Position numbers and translations under genes: made by a program
The notes under the pieces: model-generated
Told to the model about the DNA's origin: nothing
The model's input: only the letters and a program-made list of their open reading frames with translations
Database searches by the model: none
Part shown: piece after piece, positions 16,702 to 24,799 of the stretch
How the letters are laid out: each line of letters begins with the position of its first letter
Numbering within the stretch: position 1 is the stretch's first letter
NCBI GenBank assembly: GCA_000023405.1
Contig: CP001643.1
Coordinates: 682,001 to 746,000, forward strand
Direction of reading: 5' to 3'
Source of the DNA: Brachybacterium faecium DSM 4810
GTDB taxonomy: Bacteria > Actinomycetota > Actinomycetes > Actinomycetales > Dermabacteraceae
Length of the DNA: 64,000 nt

Positions 16702-17763
16702 TCACCGGTTGAAGGGATCGTCGGGCCGCGCACCCCAGCTGAAGCCGCGCTCGTACACCACCGACCCGGACTCGTCAGGAGCGAGCACGAGGTCCTGACC
16801 CTCGCCGGTGACGTGCAGGGTGCCGTCCCCCTGCTCCTCGATGGTGAGGGTCAGCTCGAGCGCCTCGTCGCCGAGGTGCTCGGTCAGCGGCATGCCCTCC
16901 TCGCGAAGGGGGCGGAGGTGGAGGTCGACGGTGCCGTCCTGGCCGCGCGTCCACGCACCGGTGAGCAGCTCGCCGTCGGCCCGGCGCAGCTGCGCCATGG
17001 ACTCCTCGCCGTAGCGGACCTCGCCGAAGGCCAGTGCGGCCCAGCGCTCGTCCTCGGACAGCTGCGCGGCGGGCTCGGCGGTGTCCTCGGCGACCCTCCA
17101 CACCCCGGCGGGGGCGGCGTCGTCGACGGTGCGCGGTGGGTACATCTGCGAGACCCCGACGCCGACGAGCACCACCAGCACGATGCCCGCGATCGGCCCG
17201 GCGATGTTGGTGATCCGGGCGAGCGGCCGCCACGGCACCAGGGTGGGCAGCGGCCCGCGCGGGATCTCGCCCCGGCCCAGGAACGCCCGGGCCAGCCGCG
17301 GCATCCACGGGATCAGCACCAGCAGCGACATCACCAGCAGCGCGAGGGAGAGCTGCTTGACGGGCACGTCGTAGCCGAGGTTCAGCACGAACACCAGCGC
17401 CATCGATCCGGCCGAGAGCACCGCGCCCAGCGGCACGGAGCGCCGCCACAGCAGCGCGATGGCCGCGCCCCATTCGGCCAGACCCGCCAGGACCTGGAAC
17501 AGCGGGGAGAAGGCGACCATCCGCCACAGCACCCCCATGGGGCTCATCTCGCCCTGGGCGATCAGCGCATCGCCCATGTCCGCCACCCCGAACTGGCCGA
17601 GCACGAGCTTCGCGTAGCCGTAGTAGAGCATCGCCACGGCCAGCACCAGGCGCACGGCCCCGTGTGCCCACCAGCCCAGGGTCACGGTCACCGTGCGGGC
17701 CAGCTGCTTCTCGACGGAGTAGTCCACGGGCTGCTCGGGGGAATGTTCGGCGGTCTCGCTCAT
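16702..17763 (-). CDS. DoxX-like membrane protein with soluble C-terminal domain
   Basis: 353 residues. Four to five hydrophobic helices (about residues 30-180) include the YYGYAKLVLGQF and LAEWGAAIALLWRR features of DoxX-type proteins. After a further helix near residue 205 there is a domain of about 130 residues rich in beta strands, predicted outside the membrane. An in-frame GTG 9 bp upstream is an alternative start; GGAGGG lies too close to the ATG to decide. Role unknown; DoxX relatives are linked to redox and detoxification complexes. Confidence 0.7.
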   Translation of the reverse strand: MSETAEHSPEQPVDYSVEKQLARTVTVTLGWWAHGAVRLVLAVAMLYYGYAKLVLGQFGVADMGDALIAQGEMSPMGVLWRMVAFSPLFQVLAGLAEWGAAIALLWRRSVPLGAVLSAGSMALVFVLNLGYDVPVKQLSLALLVMSLLVLIPWMPRLARAFLGRGEIPRGPLPTLVPWRPLARITNIAGPIAGIVLVVLVGVGVSQMYPPRTVDDAAPAGVWRVAEDTAEPAAQLSEDERWAALAFGEVRYGEESMAQLRRADGELLTGAWTRGQDGTVDLHLRPLREEGMPLTEHLGDEALELTLTIEEQGDGTLHVTGEGQDLVLAPDESGSVVYERGFSWGARPDDPFNR

Positions 17764-17850
17764 GCCCTCCACTTCACCGCATCGGCCCGCCCCGGAGGAT
17801 CAGCCCATGCGCTCGATCTGGGGGCGACTTTCGGCGAGAGCGCCTGCCTC

Positions 17851-19341
17851 TCAGAGCCGTGCGAACTCCCGCACCCAGGACGCCTCGGACTGCACGGGCC
17901 GGCCCGGCACGAGCTCCCCGCCGTCGACGAAACCCTCCTCGCGCCCGGTGAGCGCCTCGACCAGCAGCGAGCGGTGCCGGGCGAGCTCCGCGGCATGCTC
18001 GGGGGCGCCGGCGAGGTCGTGCAGCTCCTGCGGATCGGCCACGAGGTCGAACAGCTGCTCGTGCCCGTCGCCGGAGAACCACACGTACTTGAAGCGGTCG
18101 GAGCGGATCCACTGCATCGAGTGCCGTCCCAGCGAGCCGATCACGTGCTCGCCGTGCAGGTGCTCGCGCTCCTCGCCGTCGGGGCGCAGGCTGATCCCGT
18201 CCACGCCGCCGGGCACCTCGAGACCGGCGAGGTCCAGCATCGTCGGCAGCAGGTCCCGCAGCTCGGCGAGGGTGTCGATCTCGCGCGGCGCGCCCCAGCC
18301 CTCCCGCCAGCGCGGCGGCACGTGCACCACGAGCGGCACCCGGGAGGAGCCCTCGTAGGCCACGGACTTCCGGTACATGTCGTGGTCGCCCATCATGTCG
18401 CCGTGGTCGGAGACGAACACGACCACGGTGTCCTCGAGCAGGCCCTGGTCGGAGAGGGTCTCCTTGAGCCGGTTCAGCTGCAGGTCGATGAACTCGATCG
18501 AGCCGTAGTACCCGGCCCGCACCTGCTGGTGGGTGGTCTCCTTCTGCGCCCCGAACTCCGCCTCGGAGCCGAAGTCCTGCCGGTGCTCGTCGAAGCGGGA
18601 GACCCACTCGCCCAGCGGCCGGCGCGGGAACTCGCGGCCGCGGTACTTCTCCCACAGCCAGGCGGGCGGGTCGAAGGGCGCGTGCGGGCGGTGGAAGGAC
18701 ATGTACAGGAAGAACGGCCGGGTCGGGTCGCGCCGGGCCAGGAAGCGCAGCGACTCGTCGGCCACCCAGCGGGTGGGGTGCAGCCGCTCCTCGCGCTCCC
18801 AGGGCCGGGCCGTCATCGCATTGCAGCCGATCCCGGTCTCCTGGTAGTCGGCGCGCGGGTCGCCGGTCTCCCGGCGCAGGAACTCGACGTAGTCGTCGAT
18901 CGCCGCCGAGGGGCCGCGGGACAGCCGCCGGGAGGTGTGCAGGAACCCGTCGTGCAGCAGCACCTCGTCGAAGCCGCAGCGGGCCCGGTCCGGGAACACG
19001 TGCATCTTTCCCACGCCGAAGGTCTGGTACCCGGCCTCGCGCAGCGTGGACTGCAGCGTCACGGGGTACGCCTCCGGGAAGGAGATCCCCTCGCGGTACC
19101 CGTACCGTCCGTGCAGCTCCGGGGACTTCCCGGTGAACATCGCGACCCGCGCCGGGACACAGGTGGGGGTCGCCGAGTAGGCGCGGGTGAAGTGGTAGCC
19201 GCCGCGGGCGAGGTCGTCGAGGTTGGGGGTGTCGATGTGGGGGTTCCCGGCGGCCCCCATCGCATCGGCCCGCATCTCGTCGACGCAGACGAGGATGATG
19301 TGGGGTCGGGTGGGGCGGGGGGTGGTCACGGCGGCGGTCAT
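17851..19341 (-). CDS. Type I sulfatase (formylglycine-dependent, Cys type)
   Basis: 496 residues. Cys61 in TPTCVPARVAMFTGKSPELH fits CxPxR, the site converted to formylglycine; VCVDEMRADAMG near residue 20 and VSDHGDMMGDHDMY supply metal-binding Asp/His residues. Family members hydrolyse sulfate esters of sugars or choline-like compounds, and the tail block FKYVWFSGDGHEQLFDL is typical. There is no signal peptide, so it acts in the cytoplasm unless exported in complex. Its ATG overlaps the stop of a truncated sugar-ABC permease, so it was once the last gene of a transporter operon. The FGE at 1246-2226 is its probable activator. Confidence 0.92.
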   Translation of the reverse strand: MTAAVTTPRPTRPHIILVCVDEMRADAMGAAGNPHIDTPNLDDLARGGYHFTRAYSATPTCVPARVAMFTGKSPELHGRYGYREGISFPEAYPVTLQSTLREAGYQTFGVGKMHVFPDRARCGFDEVLLHDGFLHTSRRLSRGPSAAIDDYVEFLRRETGDPRADYQETGIGCNAMTARPWEREERLHPTRWVADESLRFLARRDPTRPFFLYMSFHRPHAPFDPPAWLWEKYRGREFPRRPLGEWVSRFDEHRQDFGSEAEFGAQKETTHQQVRAGYYGSIEFIDLQLNRLKETLSDQGLLEDTVVVFVSDHGDMMGDHDMYRKSVAYEGSSRVPLVVHVPPRWREGWGAPREIDTLAELRDLLPTMLDLAGLEVPGGVDGISLRPDGEEREHLHGEHVIGSLGRHSMQWIRSDRFKYVWFSGDGHEQLFDLVADPQELHDLAGAPEHAAELARHRSLLVEALTGREEGFVDGGELVPGRPVQSEASWVREFARL

Positions 19342-19466
19342 CCCTTCACTGCGCCGGAGAAGGACTCGATGAAGTACTTCTGGAGGACGATGAACACGAT
19401 GATGATCGGCAGCAGCGCGATCGTGGAGGCGGCCGACACGACATCGGCGTCGTCGGTCGAGGGGAT
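19338..19466 (-). pseudogene. 3' fragment of a sugar ABC-transporter permease (MalG/LplC type)
   Basis: Only the last 42 codons remain: VVSAASTIALLPIIIVF is the last membrane helix and YFIESFSGAVKG is the hallmark C-terminus of this permease class. The stop TGA overlaps the sulfatase ATG. The 5' end runs into a LacI-type fragment on the opposite strand. An intact permease would have about 290 residues. Confidence 0.8.
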
Positions 19467-19676
19467 CTGGCGGAGAGCTCGCAGCTCCCCGTGCCTCTGA
19501 GCACCCTCGGCACCGACGACGCCGACTACAGCGGAGTGTTCGCCGCCCTCGCACGGGCGGCGACCTCCGGGGAGACGATCACGCGGGAGTGGTCGTTCCC
19601 CTGGAGGTTCATCGAGCGGGACTCGACCGCAGGGATCCGCTGAGACCCTGCCGCCCGCTCACGGCTCGCGCCGGGC
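19342..19676. other. Deletion scar between sulfatase and SPFH genes
   Basis: This 335-bp gap holds the two gene tails described above and a 14-bp inverted repeat: TCGGCGTCGTCGGT (19444-19457) and ACCGACGACGCCGA (19512-19525). The first arm lies at the joint. No intact gene is present. Confidence 0.65.
19443..19643 (+). pseudogene. 3' fragment of a LacI-family regulator
   Basis: 66 codons to the TGA. GVVGRGDLAESSQLPVPLST fits the late core strand of the LacI effector domain (usually VVGFDDI...PLTTV), and the tail RFIERDSTAGIR fits the usual C-terminal VVRDST. No start codon or DNA-binding domain is present. It overlaps the permease fragment over 19443-19466, which marks the deletion joint. 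Confidence 0.72.
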
Positions 19677-20813
19677 TCAGCCCGCGCTGCCGGGGTGCGC
19701 CCACGGCGGCACCTCGCCGCCCGGCTGGCCCTCCGGCGCCTGCTGGGCCTGCTGCTTCGCCTCGCGGGCACGCTGCTCGGCCTTCTGCCGGGCCCGCTGC
19801 GCCCGCGCCTCCTCCTGCTCGCGCAGCTGGTCGGCGGAGAGGCGCCGACGGTTCTCGGCATCGGCCACGTCGGCGTCCTGGGACGCCTCGGCCGCCGCCT
19901 GCGACTGGAGCATCGCGGTGCGGATCTCGTCCCCCATGCCGCCCACGGCGCCGGGGTTCGAGGGCAGGTACAGCACGTTGGAGCGGCCGTTGCGGGCCAC
20001 GTCCTGCATGGTGTCGAAGTACTGCGTCATGAGCAGCAGCTGCTCGGCGGAGTTCTCGATGCCCACCTTGCGCAGCATCTCGTACTGCTCGGCGATGCCG
20101 AGGGCGATCGCCTTGCGCTGCGCGGCGACGCCCTCACCCTGGAGGCGCTTGGACTCGGCCTCGGCCTCGGCCTGGGTGACGCGCTTGATCTTGTCCGCCT
20201 CGGCGAGCGACTGCGCCGCGACGCGGTCGCGCTGGGCGGCGTTGATGGAGTTCATCGAGTCGCGCACGCGCTGATCCGGGGAGATGTCCTGGACCAGGGT
20301 GTTGATGATGTTGAAGCCGAACTCCTGCATGCGGGCGGAGAGGGTGCTCTCGACGCTGCGGGCTATGTCGTCCTTGGACTCGAAGGCCTCGTCCAGCTCG
20401 AGGGAGCTCAGGGCCGAGCGCACCGTGTCGAACACGTAGGAGCGGATCTGCGCCTCGGGGTTCGACAGCTTGTAGTACGCGTCGATGACCTGCTCTTCGC
20501 GGATCCGGTACTGGACCGCGACCGGGACGTTGACGAACACGTTGTCCTTGGTCTTGGACTCGATGTTCACCTCGAGCTGCTGCACGCGCAGCGAGACCGG
20601 CTTGGTGGTGCTGTCGATGAACGGCGTCTTGAAGTTCAGGCCCGCCTGCGCGACGCGCTTGAACTTGCCGAAGCGCTCGACGATCACCGCCTCCTGGGTG
20701 TGCACGGTGAACATCAGCGAGGTGCGCAGCCCGCCGAACAGGAGCGCCGCGACGATCACCAGGAATATCAGGAGACCGACGCCGAGGACGAGGAAGAGGA
20801 TGAAGCCTTCCAT
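19677..20813 (-). CDS. SPFH/Band 7 (stomatin-like) membrane protein
   Basis: 378 residues. One N-terminal helix (about residues 4-28) anchors a Band 7 domain: QEAVIVERFGKFKRVAQAGL, then RVQQLEVNIESKTKDNVFV, VQYRI, and the AEADKIKRVTQAEAEAE coiled region. The C-terminal 70 residues are an Ala/Arg/Gln-rich coil (LREQEEARAQRARQKAEQ) ending in a Pro/Gly tail. The family forms oligomeric membrane microdomains and modulates proteases. AAAGGGG lies upstream of the chosen ATG; a longer reading upstream lacks this. The usual NfeD partner is not adjacent. Confidence 0.9.
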   Translation of the reverse strand: MEGFILFLVLGVGLLIFLVIVAALLFGGLRTSLMFTVHTQEAVIVERFGKFKRVAQAGLNFKTPFIDSTTKPVSLRVQQLEVNIESKTKDNVFVNVPVAVQYRIREEQVIDAYYKLSNPEAQIRSYVFDTVRSALSSLELDEAFESKDDIARSVESTLSARMQEFGFNIINTLVQDISPDQRVRDSMNSINAAQRDRVAAQSLAEADKIKRVTQAEAEAESKRLQGEGVAAQRKAIALGIAEQYEMLRKVGIENSAEQLLLMTQYFDTMQDVARNGRSNVLYLPSNPGAVGGMGDEIRTAMLQSQAAAEASQDADVADAENRRRLSADQLREQEEARAQRARQKAEQRAREAKQQAQQAPEGQPGGEVPPWAHPGSAG

Positions 20814-20873
20814 GGTGTCCCCTTTCTGGTTGAGGGAAGAGCTGTGACCCACGCTACCAAGCGCGGCTGGGGG

Positions 20874-21362
20874 TCAGCGCAGGCCGAGCTCGCTCTCGAT
20901 CCGCCGTGCGATGCGCACGGGCGGGACGGGCGGCGCATAGCGGCGCAGCACCATCCCCTCCCCGTCGATGAGGAACTTCGTGAAGTTCCAGGCGATGCGG
21001 CCGCCGATCACGCCCGCCTTCTGCGCGCACATCCACTGCCACAGCGGATGCGCGGTGGGGCCGTTGACGTCGATCTTCGAGAACAGCGGGAAGGTCAGCT
21101 CGTAGGCGGAGGTGCAGAACTCCTTGGTGTCCTCGTCGGTGCCGGGGTCCTGCCGGAACTGGTCCGAGGGGAAGCCGAGCACCGTGAAGCCGTGCGCGGC
21201 GTACCGGTCGTGCAGCTCCTGGAGGCTCGCCAGCTGCGGGGTGAAGGCGCACTGCGTGGCGATGTTGACCACGAGGGCCAGGCGGCCCCGGTACTCGCTC
21301 ATCGAGCGGCGCTCACCGTCGATCGTCGCCGCGGAGAAGTCGTGGAAGGTCGGGGCGGCCAT
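20874..21362 (-). CDS. Glutathione peroxidase-family thiol peroxidase (Cys type)
   Basis: 162 residues. Peroxidatic Cys38 is in VNIATQCAFTPQ; FPSDQF provides the conserved Gln and WNFTKFLI the Trp and Asn of the catalytic tetrad. It is the non-selenium form. In actinobacteria, which lack glutathione, such enzymes normally use thioredoxin or mycothiol pathways. The family block P-L-F-S-K-I-D-V-N-G is present. AGGAG precedes the ATG. It acts in the cytoplasm against hydroperoxides. Confidence 0.92.
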   Translation of the reverse strand: MAAPTFHDFSAATIDGERRSMSEYRGRLALVVNIATQCAFTPQLASLQELHDRYAAHGFTVLGFPSDQFRQDPGTDEDTKEFCTSAYELTFPLFSKIDVNGPTAHPLWQWMCAQKAGVIGGRIAWNFTKFLIDGEGMVLRRYAPPVPPVRIARRIESELGLR

Positions 21363-21411
21363 GATCTCCTGACTCTGCGCGAGGGGTGGCGTGCGCCTCC
21401 ATCGTAGGTGC

Positions 21412-22323
21412 TCAGGCGAGGAACGCGTCGACCTCGTCGCGCGCGGGGGCGCTCTCGGTGCCGCGCCGCGTCACCGCGATCGCCGCCGCGGCGTTGGCCC
21501 GGGTCGCGGCGGATTCCCAGTCCGCGCCGAGGGCCCGCTCGGCCAGCAGCACGCCGGTGTGGGTGTCGCCCGCGCCGTTGGTGTCCACCGCCTGCTGCGG
21601 GAAGGCGGGGATCTCGGTGCCGCGGCCGTGGTGGAACACCAGGCAGCCGCGCTCGCCGTCGCGCACCACCACGACCGCGCCGGGCGCGAGCCGGCGGCGC
21701 AGCGCCTCGGGGGTGTCCTCGAGGGCGTCGAGATCGGTGAGCGACCGCGCCTCGTCGGCGTTCGAGGTCCACACCGTGGTGCGTGCGAGCACCCGGCGGC
21801 GCACCTCCTCCGGGAAGGAGGCGAAGGGGTCGCCCGGATCCAGCACCACGTCCACCTCCTCGGGCAGCGCCTCGAGGAACTCCAGCAGCGGCTCCCGGGT
21901 GGGCTCGAACAGGCTGTACCCCGAGACGCACACGAGGTCCCCGGCCTGCGGGGCGAGGGTCGCGAGGGAGGCGGCGGTGATCTGCCGCTCCGCGCCGTAC
22001 ACGGTGAGGAAGGTCCGTTCGGCCGACGGTTCGAGCAGCACCGTGCAGTAGCCGGTGTCCGCCTCGGGCCGCGGTGCGTCCGACAGGGCGATGCCGTCGC
22101 GGGCCAGCGCCGCACGGATCAGGTCGCCGTTCGACCCGGTGCCGTGCGCTCCGCCGTGCACCGCCTCCGCGCCGGTGCGGGCGGCCGCGAGCAGCGTGGT
22201 GACCGCGCCGCCGGCGTACTTCCGCTCGCTGCGGGCATTGGCGTTGCCGCCGCGGGCGGGCAGCGCATCGATCTCCAGGATCACGTCGACCAGCGCCTGG
22301 GCGGTGTGGAGCACTCGGGGCAT
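21412..22323 (-). CDS. PfkB-family carbohydrate kinase
   Basis: 303 residues. GGNANARSERKYAGGAVTTL is the N-terminal sugar-binding region and DTNGAGDTHTGVLLAE is the PfkB signature with the catalytic Asp and anion hole. DPGDPFASFPEEV and TTVWTSNADEA also fit. The substrate is not clear: it is distant from ribokinase at 2223-3152 and may act on another sugar or nucleoside. It is divergent from the penicillin-binding protein with only 35 bp between start codons; TAGACT sits 6 nt before its ATG. Confidence 0.87.
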   Translation of the reverse strand: MPRVLHTAQALVDVILEIDALPARGGNANARSERKYAGGAVTTLLAAARTGAEAVHGGAHGTGSNGDLIRAALARDGIALSDAPRPEADTGYCTVLLEPSAERTFLTVYGAERQITAASLATLAPQAGDLVCVSGYSLFEPTREPLLEFLEALPEEVDVVLDPGDPFASFPEEVRRRVLARTTVWTSNADEARSLTDLDALEDTPEALRRRLAPGAVVVVRDGERGCLVFHHGRGTEIPAFPQQAVDTNGAGDTHTGVLLAERALGADWESAATRANAAAAIAVTRRGTESAPARDEVDAFLA

Positions 22324-22329
22324 GGGCCG

Positions 22330-22335
22330 AGTCTA
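22330..22335 (-). promoter_or_regulatory. -10-like TAGACT, leaderless signature
   Basis: TAGACT on the minus strand with exactly 6 nt to the ATG at 22323. The 35-bp divergent gap has no room for a normal leader. Confidence 0.55.
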
Positions 22336-22358
22336 GGCGGAGGTGCGAACATGGGGCG

Positions 22359-24269
22359 ATGGCCCCTGACCCCGCCGACTCCGCCGCCCGGCCCCGCCGC
22401 CGCGCCCTGCTCGTCCTCGTCGCCGTGCTCGCGATCGCCGCGCTGGTGGTCGGCACCCTGCTGTGGCGCGACCGCTTCGGCGACGGCGAGCAGGAGGCGC
22501 AGCAGCTCGCCGCGGACCTCTCCGCCGGGGAGGCCCCGGCCGGGGCCGACGCCGCCGAGCACGAGCGCATCCTCGGGCCGCTGCACGAGGCCGGCGCGAC
22601 CGCGCAGGTGGAGGTCGCCGACCCCGGCACCGCCGAGGACGGCACCCGCACCGCGACCCTCGCCTGGACCTGGACCCTCCCCGACGAGGCCGGGACCTGG
22701 GAATACACCACCGAGGCCACGCTGGAGCGCGGTGAGGACGGCTGGGCCCCCGCCCTCGAGCCCGCGGCCTACGCCCCGGACCTCACCGCGAGCGAGCATC
22801 TCGACCTCACCCGCGTGGACGCGCAGCTCGGCTCGCTCACCGATCGCGACGGCGCCGTGCTGTACGGCGAGCTGCCGGTGACGACCCTGGGCCTGGACAA
22901 GACCCAGCTCGAGGAGGGAGAGCTCGAGGACGCCGCCCGCGAGCTCGCCGAGCTGCTGGGCACCGACGCGGACCGGCTCGCGCAGAGCGTCGCCGACGCC
23001 GGCGCCGAGGCGTTCGTGCCCGCGCTGACCCTCCGCGCCGAGGCCGAGGGCGAATACCCCCTGGACCGGGCGGAGCAGGTGCCCGGCTTCCTCGCCGTCG
23101 AGGACACCCGACCCCTCGCGAGCGAGCGCGACTACGCCCCGGGCGTGCTCGGCTCCCTGCGCGAGGCGAGCGCCGAGGACATCGAGGACTCCGACGGCGA
23201 GCTCGAGGCCGGGGACATGGTGGCCAGCGGCGGCGTGGTCGCCGCCGCGCACGACGAGCTCGTCGGCACCGACGGGCTCGAGGTGGTCGCCGTCGACGAG
23301 GAGACCGCACAGCAGCGCAGCCTGCACGAGGTCGCGCCGACCGACGGCACCGCCGTGCGCACCACCCTCGACGACGACCTGCAGCGCCTGGCCACCTCCG
23401 CGATCGCGGAGGAGGACTCCCCGTCGGCCGTGATCGCGCTGCAGCCCTCCACCGGCGACGTGCTCGCCGCCGCCCTCGGACCCACCGGCCAGTCCTACCC
23501 GGTGGGGCTCGTCGGCCGCTACGCGCCCGGCTCGACCTTCAAGACCGTCACCGCCCTCGCGCTGCTGCGGGAGGACGTCACCCCGGACACCACGCTCGAG
23601 TGCCCCGAGACCGCGAGCGTCGCCGGGCGCAGCTTCAAGAACGCCGACTCGATGGACCCCTCCCTCTTCGGGCAGATGCCGCTGCGCTCCGTGATCGCGC
23701 ACTCGTGCAACACCGCCCTGCTGCTGCAGCACGAGACGGTGGACCAGCCCGAGCTCGCCGACGCCGCCACGACGCTCGGCATCGGCCAGCAGGCGCCGGA
23801 AGGGCTCGAGGCCTTCATGGGCGAGGTGGATCCCGAGGACACCGGCGTCGAGCACGCCGCGGCGATGATGGGCCAGGGCCGGGTGCTCACCTCGCCGCTG
23901 TCGATGGCGGCGGTGCTCGCGAGCGTCCAGAACGGTGAGACCGTCGCCCCGCGGATCCTCGCCGACGAGGAGCCGGCCGCCCCCGAGGTGCCCACCCCGC
24001 TCAGCGAGGAGGAGACCGCGCAGATGCAGGAGATGCTGCGCGGAGTGGTCACCGACGGCAGCCTCGATGACTTCGCGGACCTGCCCGGCGAGCCGGTGAT
24101 CGGCAAGACCGGCACCGCCGAATGGACGGGGGAGGACGGCGAGCGGAAGCTGCACTCCTGGGTGATCGTCGCCCAGGGCGACCTGGTGATCGCCGCCTTC
24201 GTCGAGGACGGCAGCTACGGCTCCGTCACCGCCGGGCCGATCGCCCGCGAGGTGCTCGAGGGCGCCTGA
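22359..24269 (+). CDS. Penicillin-binding protein, class B transpeptidase with NTF2-like N-terminal domain
   Basis: 636 residues. A basic stretch and one helix (residues 15-36) anchor it in the membrane. Residues about 45-150 fit the NTF2-like MecA_N domain, followed by a dimerisation region. The transpeptidase motifs are S392-T-F-K395 (PGSTFK), S449-C-N451 and K583-T-G585. The enzyme cross-links peptidoglycan outside the membrane and is a beta-lactam target. The N-domain is shared with MecA/PBP2a but its presence alone does not imply resistance. It is divergent from the PfkB kinase and ends next to the convergent deaminase gene. Confidence 0.9.
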   Translation: MAPDPADSAARPRRRALLVLVAVLAIAALVVGTLLWRDRFGDGEQEAQQLAADLSAGEAPAGADAAEHERILGPLHEAGATAQVEVADPGTAEDGTRTATLAWTWTLPDEAGTWEYTTEATLERGEDGWAPALEPAAYAPDLTASEHLDLTRVDAQLGSLTDRDGAVLYGELPVTTLGLDKTQLEEGELEDAARELAELLGTDADRLAQSVADAGAEAFVPALTLRAEAEGEYPLDRAEQVPGFLAVEDTRPLASERDYAPGVLGSLREASAEDIEDSDGELEAGDMVASGGVVAAAHDELVGTDGLEVVAVDEETAQQRSLHEVAPTDGTAVRTTLDDDLQRLATSAIAEEDSPSAVIALQPSTGDVLAAALGPTGQSYPVGLVGRYAPGSTFKTVTALALLREDVTPDTTLECPETASVAGRSFKNADSMDPSLFGQMPLRSVIAHSCNTALLLQHETVDQPELADAATTLGIGQQAPEGLEAFMGEVDPEDTGVEHAAAMMGQGRVLTSPLSMAAVLASVQNGETVAPRILADEEPAAPEVPTPLSEEETAQMQEMLRGVVTDGSLDDFADLPGEPVIGKTGTAEWTGEDGERKLHSWVIVAQGDLVIAAFVEDGSYGSVTAGPIAREVLEGA

Positions 24270-24746
24270 TCAGTACCCGGTGCGCTGCTCGTGCGCCTGC
24301 CAGGCCTCGAACGGTGCGAGCGCCTCGGCGTGACGGTGCTGCGCGGTGGGCAGCATCGCGCGCCGGGCAGGGGACTCGAAGAACTCGTAGAACGCCGCGT
24401 CGTCGAAACCCGCCCGCGCGGCATCGTCGCGCCCCGCCGCGAACTCCACCCGCTCGACCCGCGCCCACAGCGCGGAGGCGAGGCACATCGGGCACGGCTC
24501 GCAGCTCGCGTAGAGCACCGCCCCGCGCAGCTCGTGGCTGCCGCTGCGGCGGCACGCCTCCCGGATCGCCTCGACCTCGGCGTGCGCGGTCGGATCGTGG
24601 GCGGCGGTGACCCGGTTGGCGCCCTCGACGGCCGTGCCGTCGGCCGTGAGGACCACCGCACCGAAGGGTCCGCCGCCGCGCGCGACGCTCGCGACGGCCA
24701 GCTCGACGGCGCGGTGGAGGTGCTCGGAGGCGGCAGGGCTGCTCAT
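24270..24746 (-). CDS. Cytidine/deoxycytidylate deaminase-fold nucleoside deaminase (guanine deaminase-like)
   Basis: 158 residues. Zinc-site residues are His55 and Glu57 in TAHAEVEA, and Cys85/Cys88 in EPCPMCL. The C-terminal AAGRDDAARAGFDDAAFYEFF and the overall length fit guanine deaminase of the GuaD type more than TadA, which targets tRNA. Such enzymes convert guanine to xanthine for salvage or nitrogen use. Stop codons of this gene and the PBP gene abut tail to tail. Confidence 0.85.
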   Translation of the reverse strand: MSSPAASEHLHRAVELAVASVARGGGPFGAVVLTADGTAVEGANRVTAAHDPTAHAEVEAIREACRRSGSHELRGAVLYASCEPCPMCLASALWARVERVEFAAGRDDAARAGFDDAAFYEFFESPARRAMLPTAQHRHAEALAPFEAWQAHEQRTGY

Positions 24747-24799
24747 GCCCAGGGATCCTTCCCGGCCCCGCCCGCCGTGTCCAGCCCCCGGGCCGGGCG

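Noticed and set aside
22359..24269. Acquired methicillin-type resistance gene
   Set aside because: The NTF2-like N-domain is widespread in native actinobacterial class B PBPs; base composition matches the neighbours.
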